64,000 bases of DNA from Macrotrachela quadricornifera (lineage: Eukaryota; Rotifera; Eurotatoria; Philodinida; Philodinidae): the NCBI GenBank assembly GCA_022393335.1, contig JAJEKB010018239.1, positions 1 to 64,000 on the forward strand, written 5' to 3'. The notes under the pieces were generated by a model. The model did not search any database, was not told where the DNA came from, and worked only from the letters and a program-made list of their open reading frames with translations. The translations under genes were made by a program, and so were the position numbers. Below, piece after piece: positions 41,359 through 55,036 of the stretch. The stretch's first letter is position 1. Every line of letters begins with the position of its first letter.

Positions 41359-44153
41359 TTAAATCGTCTCTTCAGAAATATATTTTGTCGATACATGATT
41401 TGTACTAATTATTATATCAGGATTTTGATTTCTTTGTCGTTCTTTCCATGGTGTTATTGCTAAACGAAATCTCTATTTCAAACAAAAAAAAAAATAATAT
41501 TTTAATTATATAAATTCATATTTTTATTTTACCGTCATAAAATCTCCTTGTTCAATTAGTAATCTATAAATAGCAACAACTGGTATAAATATAATCGATG
41601 ATAATGCAAACATCCAACCAAGTAAATGACTCCAATCAGGATACTAAAATAAATCATTTTCGATTAATTACAAATCAAAAAACAAAACCACTAAATACCT
41701 GATAAAAAAATGGATCAGTTAATTTTCCATATGTTGGACTAATATGTTGAATTAAACCCGAAACAATAATACCCTTAAAATATAAAAAAAAAATATTATC
41801 TTATATAATTTCGAATGTTTTTTTAAATATTTACTCCAAGAAATACAGGTGCAGCAATACACCATGTTCCAAGCCAAAATATTCCTGGTTTTGTTCCAAG
41901 CATTTCTTTAACATCTTCACTTATACGTTTTATTCCATAGAGCCATGATACAGCTATTGCTTCAAAAAAGACCGCAATAATAATTGAATAAAATGCTAAA
42001 TATTCATTTTATATTTTAATATTAAAAACTATCGAAAGAAATAAAAAAAAAAATTTTTTACCAGCATAATTTTGTAATAATTCAACAAAATAAACTCCTG
42101 CTTCCGTACAACTTGGAATTCCAATAAGAAAATAAAAAAGGAATAATATTCCAACAAACTTTTCTCGATGTCGTCGTAAAACCGGAAATTCATCACTTAA
42201 TGCTGTAATTATTGCTTCACTTCCACCAAACTATATAAAAAAAATAAAATAAACATTTTCAATCAAAATAAAAAAATATTACTAAATTACCGATGAATCT
42301 AAACCAAGTGTTAATAACATTAAAAAAAAGAATACAGACCAAACAGGTGCCCATGGCATTGTTGCAATAGCTTCAGGATAGACAATAAAAACAAGTGTTG
42401 ATCCTTGTTCAGCTACATCTTTTATAGCTCGTCCTGATATTTCACTCATATAACCCTAAAACAAATTAATCAAATTAATATTCTATATGATTTCAATTTA
42501 CCAAAAACATAAATATTACAAAACCACTTGCAAAACTTGTTAAACTATTTACTGCTACAGTTATCATTGCATCACTAAAGAAAAATATTCACATAATTAT
42601 TTAAAAACTAAGAGTTTTTTATATACTTACCGAAAAACATTATGATGAAAATCATTATAACTTGCAAATGCCATTAATACACCGAAACCTGGTCCTAATG
42701 AAAAAAATGTTTGTGATGCTGCATCAACCCATACAGATGCATCATTAAGTTTAGTTAAATCTGGTCTAATATAATATTCAATACCCTTCATTGAACCATT
42801 TAAAAATAGACCACGTACCATTAAAATTGTTAAAACAACATAAGGAAATAATGCAGTAAACCAAACAACCTAAAGCAAAAAGGAAAAGAAAATTATTTTA
42901 AATAAATATTAATTTTTATATTGTTACTTTGCCTGATGTTTTAACACCTTTCCACATTGAAAAATAGCAAATAATATAAATTAAAGCAAGACAACCCAAA
43001 TTTTCCCAATTAATACTTCCTAAACTTCCTAAAGTAAAATTACGTGTTTTATCTAAACGATAAACTTGTAAACTAAAATTTAAAAATATTATAATTAAAT
43101 TACAAAAAACCAATATAAAAAATTGTTTTACTGAAAATATTCTTGTGATGGTGAAACAATTTTCAATTGTGTTAATTTTTCTGAACAATTTTCATATAAT
43201 AAATTTTTTTCAAATGATTTTTGTTCACCATAATTTGTTGGTAAATAATCTATTGTATTATTTAATGTATCATTTAATTGATTAATACAATTTTCTAAAA
43301 AATGACGTCGTGTATTAACTGTTGAACAATCTCGTGTATTCCATCGATGATCTAAGATATGTTTTTTTTTTTTAAAAATATTTTAAAAATTAAATAATTA
43401 CATACTGCATTCACTCCATGGTAAAATTTTTCTGAATGATGCAAATAAATAATAAAGACCCCATGATATGACAACATTATAATAAAAATCAGTATAAAAT
43501 GCAATTATAGTTACAGCCCAACCAATTCCAGCTAATAATGGACAAATTTTTCTCCAACATGTTATTGCACCTTGTCGATAATATTGTCCAAGTAATAATT
43601 CCAAATAAAATAAAGGCATACCGCCGAGTACAACTGAAAGAATATATGGAATAAGAAATGCACCTAAAATGAAGAAAATTTTAGATAAATATAAATAGCA
43701 AAAATAAAAGATATAATAGATTATTTTTAAACAAACCTCCACCATTTTTATAGCATAAATATGGAAAACGCCATATATTAGCAAGATCAACAGCAAAACC
43801 AATAATAGATAAAAGAAAATCAAGTTTTTCACTCCATTGTTCACGTATTTCTGTTTGTTCTTCATTTGATTTATTTATTTTAACTTCTTTTGTATTAATA
43901 TTAATAACTGTTACACTATGTTTCTTTTTTTTATTTTGATCATCTTCTGTTAAGATATCATCATGTATCATAGGTGCAGAATTTGTACGATTATTTGGTA
44001 ATAGTGCATTTTCAAAAGAACGTCTTCGTGTCACATCATTCTCATCGCCTGAAAATGAAATTTTATTTGAAAAATGTTTTTTGATTTTATCAATATTAAT
44101 AACTTACGTTCAGCGATATGAAGACTATGATGACTTAATATTCGTTTAACCAT
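41359..44153 (-). CDS. SLC6 monoamine-type neurotransmitter transporter
   Basis: Thirteen exons give 695 residues: 44153-44108, 44048-43737, 43663-43406, 43351-43132, 43072-42928, 42869-42631, 42574-42502, 42455-42291, 42230-42062, 41995-41835, 41773-41699, 41643-41533 and 41472-41359. The sequence follows the Na+/Cl--coupled SLC6 fold. TM1 is [33 protein letters not shown] is next, and a Cys-containing glycosylated loop follows TM3 ([14 protein letters not shown]). Later landmarks are [20 protein letters not shown] (TM6), [14 protein letters not shown] and PDWSHLLGW near the end. Asp103 in FAVD corresponds to the amine-binding Asp of dopamine, noradrenaline and serotonin transporters; amino-acid carriers have Gly there. 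The best call is therefore a plasma-membrane monoamine transporter, clearing amines from synapses. Which amine cannot be told. All TM exons are present and no lesion was seen. Confidence 0.93.
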
Positions 44154-45312
44154 TGGACGGGTTTTATATTCACATGATAATCATGTTGTAATAGAACTTT
44201 GTAAATAAAAATAAAGCAAAAAGAAACTCGACAGGCAAGAAGATTTCTGTTCAATCTTTCATATTTATTCAAAAGATAGAAAAAGCTTTTAATCGACAAG
44301 ATTGGTGGTTTGTCGTTTGTTCTATCGGTATTCTCTCATTCTCTTTTTTTTTATTTTTACCCGATCGTCTTTTCAATAATTGAGCACAATGACAGATTTT
44401 CAAACGACAAAAAAAATAATGTTAAAGCAATCGGAGAATATCGTTATAAATTTTCCTTTTTTTGTCACGAGCATTTACTAAATGCTTTGTTCCCTAATGT
44501 CAATCTGTAGTATGTCTCATTGGTAAATGCACACTTATTTTCATATATATCTATATATATATAAAGATTGTACCTTGACGAACTATCTATAATGGTATGT
44601 CAGAAAAGAAAAGAAAAAAGAAAGAAAGAAATAAACAACAACAATAAAAAAAAATCGATCGTTTTCTTTTTTTTTTTTTTTTCTTATTTAGAACAGGTTC
44701 AAAGAGATTGGAAAAGAAATAGGCTATTTCTTTCTTTTTTTTTCTTCTTCTTTTTACTATATTGATTATAATATAAATGAGCTTGGATTGACAAAGCCGG
44801 ATGCATAAATGAAAAGCATTATTTACCTATTGGCGGCTCGGTCGTTATCGGACGTGCTTCCGTTTTTAAAACGGTCTAAATCGAGATCGATTGTTCTATT
44901 TTGGAGAAAAACGAATATATAGACATTAAACAGAACGTTTATCTTCTTTATTATCAATTCAAACGAAAACAGATTAATAATAAATAAATGAGAATATTTT
45001 TCTACGATATATTAGTAAACAGATATCAATCCATAAACAAAAGAAAAGAATTCTATATCTTATTTACATTAGTCTAAGTGTCATTTAGAAATAAATAATC
45101 AATTGATAAATGAATAAATATGTCAATAATTAACCATATTCTATTTTGCTTAAAGCTTGATATATATATCAAATAACAAAAATAGATTATATACATATAT
45201 CGATCTTTAATTTTGATATATTTATTTAGATTAAAATAAAAAAGAAAAAAACTATACGTATAAAACACTATATAAAAAAAATTAGATATTTTCTTTTTTT
45301 TATTTTTAATTA
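44154..45312. other. Intergenic region upstream of the transporter
   Basis: AT-rich, with long homopolymer runs (poly-T near 44666-44682) and ATATATCTATATATATAT near 44542-44562. No coding signal was found. Regulatory DNA of the transporter should lie here but no specific site can be named. Confidence 0.5.
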
Positions 45313-47266
45313 TTAAAATATAAGAATACCCAATTTAGCTCGATTTTTTTCTAAATCAACTTGTCTTCGTGCACGTCTATCAACTGTATCTGAACAACGT
45401 AATGAATCAATTGAATGTAAAATTTCTCCAAGTTGACGAATTTTTGTTGGTTTTAATGATGATTGATCTATAGTTGTACCAATAGATTGTCGTTTATAAT
45501 TGAAAACTTTTTGTTGTTCATTATCAATTGATTTATATTCATCAGTTTTTATTGCAGAAAATGGTTGAAGTATTTGTTCAATTGAACATGAATGTATTAA
45601 TTCATTTAAATGTGCATATTCACGATCACGAAGACGTGCTAAAGCCATTGTACGTTCGGATGTATCATCTATAACTGTTTCCATCATATCAATTTTACTT
45701 GATGGACGAGATTTTTTAATTATTTTACGATCTTGTTCAATTGAAACAGGTACTTGTGAACGTTGTGTATATTTTCTATATATATTAAAAAATGAAAGAA
45801 AAAAATAAAAATTCGCTTTTTTTTTTTTTTTTAATTAAACAAACCCAATATCATTTTCTTCACTAAGAAATGATTTAGCATCATCATATGTTAAATCTGA
45901 ACCATCTGAAAGACGTGAAATAGGTGGTGAAAAATTCATTCGTTGTTTTTTTATTAAATCATTTTTATCTTTTTGTTGTTTATTATATAATTCTCTTGAT
46001 TCAGCATCCATAGCTTGTCGACGTAATAATGGTAAATAACGATTTGTTGAACTTAAAAATTTTTCTGGATGTAAACGAAATTCTTGTAAAGAATTTTTTA
46101 CTGAATTTATACGTGATAATGAACGTTTAGGTTTTATAGAATGTTTTATTTGTTCATTTGTATTATCAATTGTTGATGATATTGTTCTTATTATTGGAGC
46201 AGAATTTATTGTACGAATATTATATGATGAATTAGATGAATGAATAGCACATGCTGATGTTACATTTCGTGTTAATTGTTTATCTATATTATATGAATTT
46301 GATTTACTAATAACATGAGCAGATTGACTTGGTACATGTGTACCATCAGTATTTATTCGAAATTGTACATGACGTTTTTGAGAATCATCATCAACTGGTG
46401 TTTCACTTTGAATTGTTGGAGTTGGCTAAAGAAAAAAAATTATGAATATTTGACATGACATTTTATATTCTAATAAGGTTTTGTAGTAATACAATATGAT
46501 AAAGAGAATAAAAAAAACATACCGTATCACTTGTAGTTTTACTATCAGTTAATTTTCTACTTATTGGTGATGATCCAATAGATCGAATATGTTTTTGATT
46601 ATGTTTAAGAAATGTTTCAGCAAGTGATCCACTTGTTTGTGTACGTGTATTAGCAGATAAATTTCGTTTCATTGATGGTGGAGTAGCTGATGATGATCGT
46701 GATCGATTTCTTTTAATTGTTGAATTTTCTTCTAAAAATATTGATGGATCAATAGAATCTTCTTCATCATCATTTGTATCAGCATATTTACAACATTTTC
46801 GTACATAATTTAATGTTCTACATTTTCAAAAAAAAAAAAGGAAAAATAAAAATGATTACATGAAATTTTCTTACCGAATTACATTTTGATTATCTTTATG
46901 TTTTAATGCTTGTTTATTAGCAAATAATTTTTGATCAAAATTTCTTTGATCAATTGTTTTTTGTCTTTGTTCACTTAATTGAAGTAAATGAATATTAAGT
47001 ACTCGTCCAGCTTGAGAATATGAACTTTCTGAACGTTTTTGTGCTGATAATGTTCCTAATGCAGCAGATGCTGTTGTTGCTGTATCACTTATTGATGAAC
47101 TTCGTCCTTTATATGCCCAACGTTCAATACGTTGTTTACGAGCAAGAAGATGACCCAAACGTGCAGGAATATTAGCATTTTTATTATGTTCTGTCATACT
47201 AGAACTACGAATTGTTGATACATTCATGGATTTTGGTCTTGTTGTTATTGTTTCATCAATTGCCAT
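45313..47266 (-). CDS. Unrecognised Ser/Lys/Arg-rich protein
   Basis: Four exons, 47266-46875, 46817-46523, 46425-45845 and 45775-45313, give 576 residues with clean GT-AG junctions. The N-terminal exon has a mixed-charge helix (ARLGHLLARKQRIERWAYKG) followed by Ser/Thr/Ala-rich sequence. The middle is low-complexity and basic (NRSRSSSATPPS, KRSLSRINSVKN), likely disordered and phosphorylated. The C-terminal exon returns to helical, conserved-looking sequence (TMALARLRDREYAHLNELI and SCSIEQILQPFSA, then a basic DRRARRQVDLEKNRAKLG end). No signal peptide or membrane segment is present. The composition would suit a cytoskeletal, ciliary or signalling scaffold, but no family is recognised. An acceptor-like TTGACAG ends 6 bases before the ATG. 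Confidence 0.75.
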
Positions 47267-48262
47267 GTTGATCTGTCAAGAAAAAAAATGTAAAACGTCT
47301 AATACAAGGTATTTCGGACAAGTAATTATAGAAAAAAAAAGAAATCTTGCAGACTTACAAAGTCAAGAATTTAATTGATTTTATCGTTTGTGCACTCTGT
47401 TATATAAATTCCTTTCTTTTTTTCTCTCTAAATGTTGCAGTTAGCTGTTTATTTTTGTCTTTTGACTTCTTTCCTTTTTTTTCTTCTTTTTGCTATATAA
47501 AATACAAAAACAATATTATACTGTATGAATATATCGTTGTCCTGACAGCAACAAATCACTTACATCATCAACTAAATAACAGCAGCCCACGACAACAACA
47601 ATATTATCGCTTGCTGTTCAAGTATCGTTTTTTATGAGAAAAAAAATTGCATTACGTGCACAACACGTATGCCGATCGTTACTTGTTTCTATATGCTATT
47701 TAACATATTCCGTTTAATATGTTGTCAAGAAGCTTTATATTCACATAGACGAAAAAAAAAAACTTCAATGTCGCTTCTTACTGTGAACATTAATTATTCA
47801 TATAATATAATGATGGTAGGCAAATAACTAATGAAAACGAATACAATCAATAGTTGATAGACTACCTTGAAAATGAGATGCTTCTTAAGAAAAAATATTA
47901 GTATTGTTAAAAGGCGTTTACAACACAATACATGACTAATGATCTCTTAATGGAACAATATGTCAATATGTTTTTTTGTTATTAATAAAATATCTGTATT
48001 TTATCATGAGAATATTAACATTTAAACGACAATTTTTCTTTCATTTCTACATAAATATTTTTTTTATATATTTATTCCATTTATTATATATATGTTAACA
48101 TACATTTGAAAAATTTATTACTTCAATAAATCTCATAAGCAGTTTTTTTTACATGAATTAGTTATATAAAAAAACAATTCATGAAAATAATTTTAAATTA
48201 AATGGTTTTTTTATTTTATAAAAATTTTGTGTAACAATAAAAACTAAAAATGAAAGTAATTT
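47267..48262. other. Intergenic spacer, AT-rich
   Basis: One kilobase between the start of the unrecognised gene and the stop of the acyl-CoA dehydrogenase, with homopolymer and AT runs. Nothing supported was found. Confidence 0.5.
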
Positions 48263-49977
48263 TCAAATATTTATTGCACTATATTCTTTAATAAGATTGC
48301 CAGCAATAACTAATCGTTGAACTAAATATTTAAAAAAAAAATATAATCATATTAATGTAAATAAAATTTCTTACTTTCACTTGTTCCTTCATATATTTCT
48401 GTTATACGTGCATCACGATAATGACGTTCAGCTGGCATATCACTAACATAACCCATTCCACCCAAAATTTGAATAGCTTGATGGGCATTATATGTAGCAC
48501 ATTCAGATGCAGATAATTTTGCCATTGCAGCAAATTTTGTAAATGGTTCACCATTAGATTTTAATGCTGCAGCTTTCCATGTTAATAAACGTGCCGATTG
48601 TAAACGCATTTCCATATCTATAATAATTAATTAGATTAATTTTTCTTTTTCTTTTTTTATTTATCATTTTACCAGCTAATTTCATTTGTATAGCTTGCAT
48701 TTGTGATAATTGTTTACCAAAAACTTGCCGTTTTTGTGCATAATCAATTGCACATTCAAGTGCTGCTTGAGCAATACCTAATGCTTGACCTGCAATACCA
48801 ATACGACCTGAATCAAGTGTTGTCACTAAATATAGAAAAAATTAAAGAATTGAAATATCTCTTTTTTTTTGTTAAAATATTACTTGCAATTTTAAATCCA
48901 TCACCTTTTTTACCAAGTAAATTTTCTTTTGGAATTTTACAATCATCAAATATAAGATTACATGTTGAACTAGCTTTAATACCTAATTTATCTTCTTTTT
49001 TGCCTAATGATAAACCTTCAGTTGGTTTTTTAACAATAAATGCACTAATGCCTCTATGTTTAAGTGATTTATCTGTTGTAGCAAAAACAACTGCACCTTC
49101 AGCTTCATATCCATTTGTACTAGAATTTTTAAATAATATTTTATAAAAAATAAAAGTTTTTTTTTATATACTTACATCCATGATTTTGTTCCATTCATTA
49201 TATAATGTGAACTATCATATTCTTTAACTAGAGTACTAGCAGCACCTGCATCGGAACCATTACCTAATTGAATAATAGATGAAAATAATTTTAATAAATA
49301 AAGAGAATTATAACAAACCTGGTTCAGATAGAGCAAAACATCCAACACGATCACCATGTAAAAATGGTTTAATAAATTCTTCAATTTGTTTTTCATTACC
49401 ATATTTTGCAATAGGACCCATATAAAGTGACTACAGATATGAAATGTCTTATACTTTTTATTTATTTAGTTTCATTAATAGAAAGCTTACATTATGAGCA
49501 GACATGATAACACCACAACCAGCACATCCACGTGATATTTCTTCCATAGCAATAGCATAAGCAAGTGAATCTAAACCAGAACCACCTACTGATTCATCAA
49601 TTTCAACACACATTAAACCAAGATCACCTAATTTTTTTACCTAAATATTTTTTTTATTATTTAAAAAAAAAAGAACAGGTTTTTTTTTTTTAAATGGAAC
49701 AAACCAATTCTGTTGGGTATCGATGTGTTTTATCAAGTTCACCAGCAATTGGTTTTAATTCTTTATCAGCAAAATCTCGACATGTTTTTCTAAGCATTTC
49801 ATGCGATTCTGATAATGTAAAAAGGGATGAACCAACATGTGTTGACATTGCACATTGTTTAAATAAATTCGCTAAAAATCAAAAACATTTAAATCTTTGT
49901 TTTTTTTTATTTCAAAACAAAAATTAATCACTTCTTTGAACGATTAATTTAATTAAATGGTTCTGTCTTGTAAACAT
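48263..49977 (-). CDS. ACADS: Short-chain acyl-CoA dehydrogenase, mitochondrial
   Basis: Nine exons give 417 residues, near the 412 of the human enzyme: 49977-49932, 49871-49705, 49640-49491, 49430-49319, 49263-49176, 49119-48884, 48825-48673, 48617-48375 and 48321-48263. The enzyme carries out the first step of beta-oxidation of butyryl-CoA-sized substrates, passing electrons from FAD to ETF in the mitochondrial matrix. The start ([15 protein letters not shown]) is a plausible basic targeting peptide. Family blocks line up throughout: [103 protein letters not shown], and [14 protein letters not shown], which holds the catalytic Glu. The match to ACADS is closer than to medium- or long-chain members. 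CTAG stands directly before the ATG, a possible trans-splice acceptor. Confidence 0.95.
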
Positions 49978-49979
49978 CT
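49978..49979 (-). promoter_or_regulatory. Candidate trans-splice acceptor of ACADS
   Basis: The AG of ATTGATATTCTAG immediately precedes the start codon, which would leave no 5' leader from this locus after leader addition. It could also be the end of an intron behind a non-coding first exon. Confidence 0.4.
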
Positions 49980-50100
49980 AGAATATCAATAAAAATAATA
50001 TTAATTAGATACTGTTTCTTTTTTGTTTTAGTATATATATATTTATTAAAAAAAAAAAAAGTAGCACTGTTAAAAATTTTTTTTTTTGTTGTTGTCATAT

Positions 50101-53100
50101 CTAACGACATAAATGTTTAACAACATCTTTAATTAATATCACATTTTTCATAGCATATTTTTTCTGAAGAAATTCTTGTGTTTGTTTCATTTTATTTGAA
50201 TTAGCAAGTATTAATGTTGATGAATGATTATTATCAATTAATGGTGATATATATTTTTCAATAAGATTAAACATAAGTTTTTCATTATATTGAAATAAAT
50301 TTATTTCATTTAATAAATTTTGATATTTTTCAATTGAATATGTATTAAGATATGAATTAATACAAACATTTGTTATACGACCTAATGTTGCTAAATGTTC
50401 CGTAAGTGAACACATTGTTAAATTTTGTGCAGCATTTATACGTTTTGAATCAAAATTTATTTTATGTTCAACAAGATTTTTAAGTGTATCCATTGCACTT
50501 ATATATGCTAATTTTAATTGAGAACATTGAGTTATTGAGAGTAAAATGAGATTCATTTCAAAATCAAAATCAAATGCAACACCATATGCATAACCATTTG
50601 TACGACATGCAGTCCAAAGTGGACCATTTTCCATATCAAGATAGTTTGATAAAATTAATAATGGAACAAAATCTGTTTGAGATATTGGAAGACGTGACCA
50701 ACGAATAACATAACTAAAAAAAATTAGACGTATTCGTTTTCACTGTAATATTTTATTTATTTACCCTGATTCTTCATGTGGACAACCAATAATAGTTACT
50801 GGTGATAATGTTGGAATATGTTTTTCTTTTATTTCTTTTATATGATTATTTTCAATATTAATTTGACTTTTTATTTGACATTCATTTATAAATTCTTCAA
50901 TAATATGCCAATTATCTTTTATTATTTTCATATTTCCACATATAGTTAAATGTATATTTGATAAATTTTTTAAAATAAATAATTTTATAGATTGAAGTTT
51001 TAATAGAATATCTTGTTGATATTTTTTCGGATTTTTACATATTTTTTCTAATAAATTTTTTTGTAAAAATATATTCATTTGATGATAATAATGATTTGAA
51101 TTTGTTGAATTAATTAAAGAATTAAAATATGATTGATATATTATAGAACCATCTTGTAATAATTCAATAAAATTTTTTAATAATTTTTCACATTCTTCAA
51201 TAATTATATTAAAATCATTAAATATTGTACCAAAAAGTACATAACGAAAATATTCAATTGTATTTTTATAAATTTCAAAATTATTTATTGATTGTAAAGA
51301 TATAATAAATGTATCAATATAATGTGTACTAACATAATTTGATTGTATTGGTGATGATGATGATTGTCCACTTGATACATTATATTCAATTATATCGCGA
51401 GATATAAGTTCACAAAAATTATATTTATCTAACTTAATATTTTCATATTGAATTGATGTATGAAAAAGTAATTTAGAAAAAAGTGGAAAATATAATTGAA
51501 GATCATGAGATAGATGTTGTAATGGAATATGTAAAGTATATTTAATAAATTGACTTGTTGGACTATGAAAAAGATCAATATGATCATTATTAGAATCATA
51601 TACTATTTCTGGTAGATGTAATTGATTATTAAATGTTACTGATGGATTGGAAATATTAGCACATTGAGATGATGATTGTTTATTATTTGAACGAGCTTGA
51701 TCGAGTTCATTTTTTAATTTTTCAAGACCTTCTGAACCTAAAGTTTTAACACGTTCGGCAATTCGTTGTTCTTCTTGTTCTAAATAGAAGAAATTAAAAT
51801 GAAATTTTCAATTAATTAAGTATATAATGGAAGATTAGGTGTGTAGTAAATTAAACGAGCTAATTCATAAGATCCACCAGCTCGTTGACTTGTTTAGCAT
51901 ACATTTCAACAACCTTAATCATTCATAATTAGTTATTAGAGGTATAATCCCTTTGTTTTGTTTGAGGAACTCTGCAACACTGAAACTATTCAGATACTTA
52001 TAAAAATTTACAATCTATATGATTAGAAAATTTAGATTGTCATACTCGTCAGAGGTATCAGATAAAGTTTGTTTGATATCAGCGCAATTCTTCGCAGCGT
52101 TCCTTTTTAACATCTATTATGTCGCTGTATAGATCGAAGCTGGTTGCAGTTTGTCATTAGTTTTATTTAATTAGAAAAGAGAACGTAACAGAAGATAACT
52201 AGAACTAAGATCTTATGTAGGATAGTCTGTAAGTTATTATTTACTTTATGAATATAGATTAATCAGATTAGCAAGATGAATTTAACAATTTGATTTTACA
52301 CAAAATATATTCTTTTACCTTGTTGTTCTATTAATAATTCATTACTTGGTTTAAGTAAAATAATAGTTCTTTTTGATGAATCCCATTCTAAAAGATACTT
52401 TTTAATAAGTTCATGCCAATATGTAATTGGTCGATTTAATAAATTTTCTAAATAAGTTTTATTTCGTAAGAATTTATGTAAATTTTGTTCATTATTATTT
52501 TCATGATTTATATTTGATAATGATAATTCTGATATATGATCTAAACAACATATTTCAGTAAGAAAACTATATGGTTCATTTTCAATATCATTTAAATGTA
52601 ATTCAATTTTCTTTTTAATATTTCGTTGTAATTGAATATATAGTTGTTCATTATCTATTTGAGAATTAATAATCGAATAAAGTACAGATGAATATTTATC
52701 CGCAACAATTGTTAAATTATCAATTTCAACACCTAAATAAACCGAGAAAAAATTTAATTATTTTGAGTAATTTTAGAACATATTAGAAAACTTCAGTTTT
52801 TTTTTACTGTAAATGAAATATTTTATAAATAAGTCTAATAGATTGTTTCAAGATAAGAAAATAAATATTTTCAAACCTTCGAATGTAATTGTTAAAACTC
52901 TTTCTGGATAATTATACCAATCATAATCAATAGATGAACAAAGTATATTTGGTATTTCAATAAATTCTTTATAAAAAATTGAAATATCTTCATCAAATAA
53001 TGTTGTTAATAAAATATCAAGTGCTGTATATATTTCAATTTCATAAATTGATTCTAATCGATAACCAAATGCAACTTGTCCTAAATTTTCATCATTATCT

Positions 53101-54575
53101 TCAACAGGATAACAAATTTCTTTATATTCATTCATATTACGTTGAAATATTGAATTATCTGTTTCAATTATTGGTAATAATGATGATGGTGATGATGGAA
53201 CAGATAAATCATCATGTGATACCATTAATTCTGAATCACAAAATGATGATTCATTCCCATCATTTGAAATTAATTGAACAGATAATTTTGTTGTATCAAC
53301 TGATAATAAATTTGTTTTTGTAATAGCATCTGATGATAATGAATTTTCATCAGAACTTGTTCGTTTTATTTCTATAAATGGAAATTTTTCATTATTTAAT
53401 TTAGTTTTTTTTCGTTGATTTTCATTAAATGAATAATTAATAGAAATATTTCCATTCTTTATAAATTCTGAAGAAAAATTTTCTTCTTCAAATTTAGTTA
53501 ATATATTCATTATTTCATCAATATTTATATCACTACCACATAAAATAATAGCAATATTATTTGGTTTATAAAATTTTTTATGAAATATTTTTATTTTATC
53601 TAATGTTAATTCATTACGTATTGATTCAAGACGACCACCAGATTCATAATAATATGATAATTTATCTATCCATAAATCACGTAATATAGAATAAATAAGA
53701 ATTTCATTTGGTTGATTTTCACTTGATTGTATTTCACTATAAACAACACCAGCATCATCACCTGTTTCACCGGATATATGATGTACTTCAGTTAAATAAC
53801 AATCATTTGTTAATAATGGATTAAATATATGATCAAGATAAACTGGAATAAGTGTAGATAATGAATGACGATTAATAGTTGTTAATTCATATGTTGTCAT
53901 ATCACGATATGTTGTAGCATTTGTACCCAATGAATAATATTGAGCAGAAATATAATCAAGATAACCTTGATGAGGATAGTTACGACTACCCATAAAAATT
54001 AAATGTTCTAAATTATAAAAATAGTTTAAAGATTCTTCTTCTCTATCTTAAAAATCCATTTTCAAAACATGGTAGAACTATAGTGGAGAGCTTACGATAA
54101 AATTTGTAGTCTTATATCATGATCAAACAAAAATTAAAAAAGAGCTCATTTGATAAATAAGAATTCTCTGTCCAAATTCATTCTATACATTTAATTATTT
54201 GAAAGAACATATCAAGATGCAGGGATTATCATAGTTTCTTTTTAAAAGCAGAAAAAAGCTAACAAACTTAATTTAAAAAAATGATCTTTCGTAAGTACTG
54301 CATCTCGACATTGAGTTTGAACATAAAAAAATTACAGAGGTTTGATTTAATATTGATTTATAAATAAAAAATAAAATAATTATACCTAATGTATGTGCAC
54401 AACCAGTATCATCATATGGTTTTGTTTGTACACATATCTCAAGTTTAATTAAAGGTAATGGTATATTAACATGATATAATTTCATTCCCGTTTTTTTTGA
54501 TCGATATTTTTCAACATTAAATGCTTGTTCAGAATATGAAGTAATTAAATCAAAATTTGATTGTATACGAGCCAT
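50101..54575 (-). CDS. M16 family zinc metallopeptidase, C05D11.1/Sdd3-like
   Basis: Five exons, 54575-54386, 54007-52877, 52732-52319, 51779-50765 and 50713-50101, give 1120 residues. The inverted zinc motif HTLEH (H61, E64, H65) is split by the first intron but restored on joining. The second zinc-ligand Glu is in GVVYSEIQSSEN (E155). Around it are the family landmarks DDTGCAHTLEH, FMGSRNYP-x-x-G, TNATTYRDMTTYEL, LIPVYLDHIFNPLL, TEVHHISG and KFYKPNNIAIILCG. The size and the TEVHHI block fit the pitrilysin/insulinase subgroup of yeast Sdd3 and C. elegans C05D11.1, with four M16 modules forming a peptide-degrading chamber. Long low-complexity Ser/Asn inserts lie in exon 2 (about residues 260-360). 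No targeting peptide is evident, so it is probably cytosolic. Intron 3 (539 bases) and intron 1 (378 bases) are unusually long for this gene. An acceptor-like CTAG lies 18 bases before the ATG. Confidence 0.9.
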
Positions 54576-55036
54576 TTTTGTAAATAATATTTCCTAGAAT
54601 TAATAATTTTTAACAAAAATACTTAACACATTGAATCATTCATTCTTGTATTGTTATTTATTTTTTTATTCTAAAATAACAATTACACAATGATTAATGC
54701 TATGGACAAGTGAATATTTTAATAAAAAATAGACGATATATAGAATAGAGAGATAATCATATCACATCAAAAAGAAAAAAAAAAAAGAATCAAATGTGAG
54801 CGTGAAGGAGTAAAAATTTTTCACAAGAAAGAAAAAAAATGAGTTATATTAATATAAATGCCAAAATGTTTTGTGCAAATAGACTAGAACAAAAACACAC
54901 ACACGCACACATATACATATATATATATACACACAGATTTTGGCCGTACACAACAAAAGATATTCATATTGCCATTTGTTCTCTCTATATCTATATCTGA
55001 ACAACAATAAAAATATAAGAAAAAAAGCATATGAAT
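54576..55036. other. Intergenic spacer with (AC)/(AT) microsatellites
   Basis: Between the M16 gene start and the Rab GAP stop codon. ACACACACGCACACATATAC-type simple sequence lies near 54894-54935. No exon was seen. Confidence 0.55.

Noticed and set aside
53160..53345. Low-complexity Ser/Asp stretch in exon 2 of the M16 gene as a possible missed intron
   Set aside because: The frame is open throughout and no splice pair removes it cleanly; such inserts are common between M16 modules.
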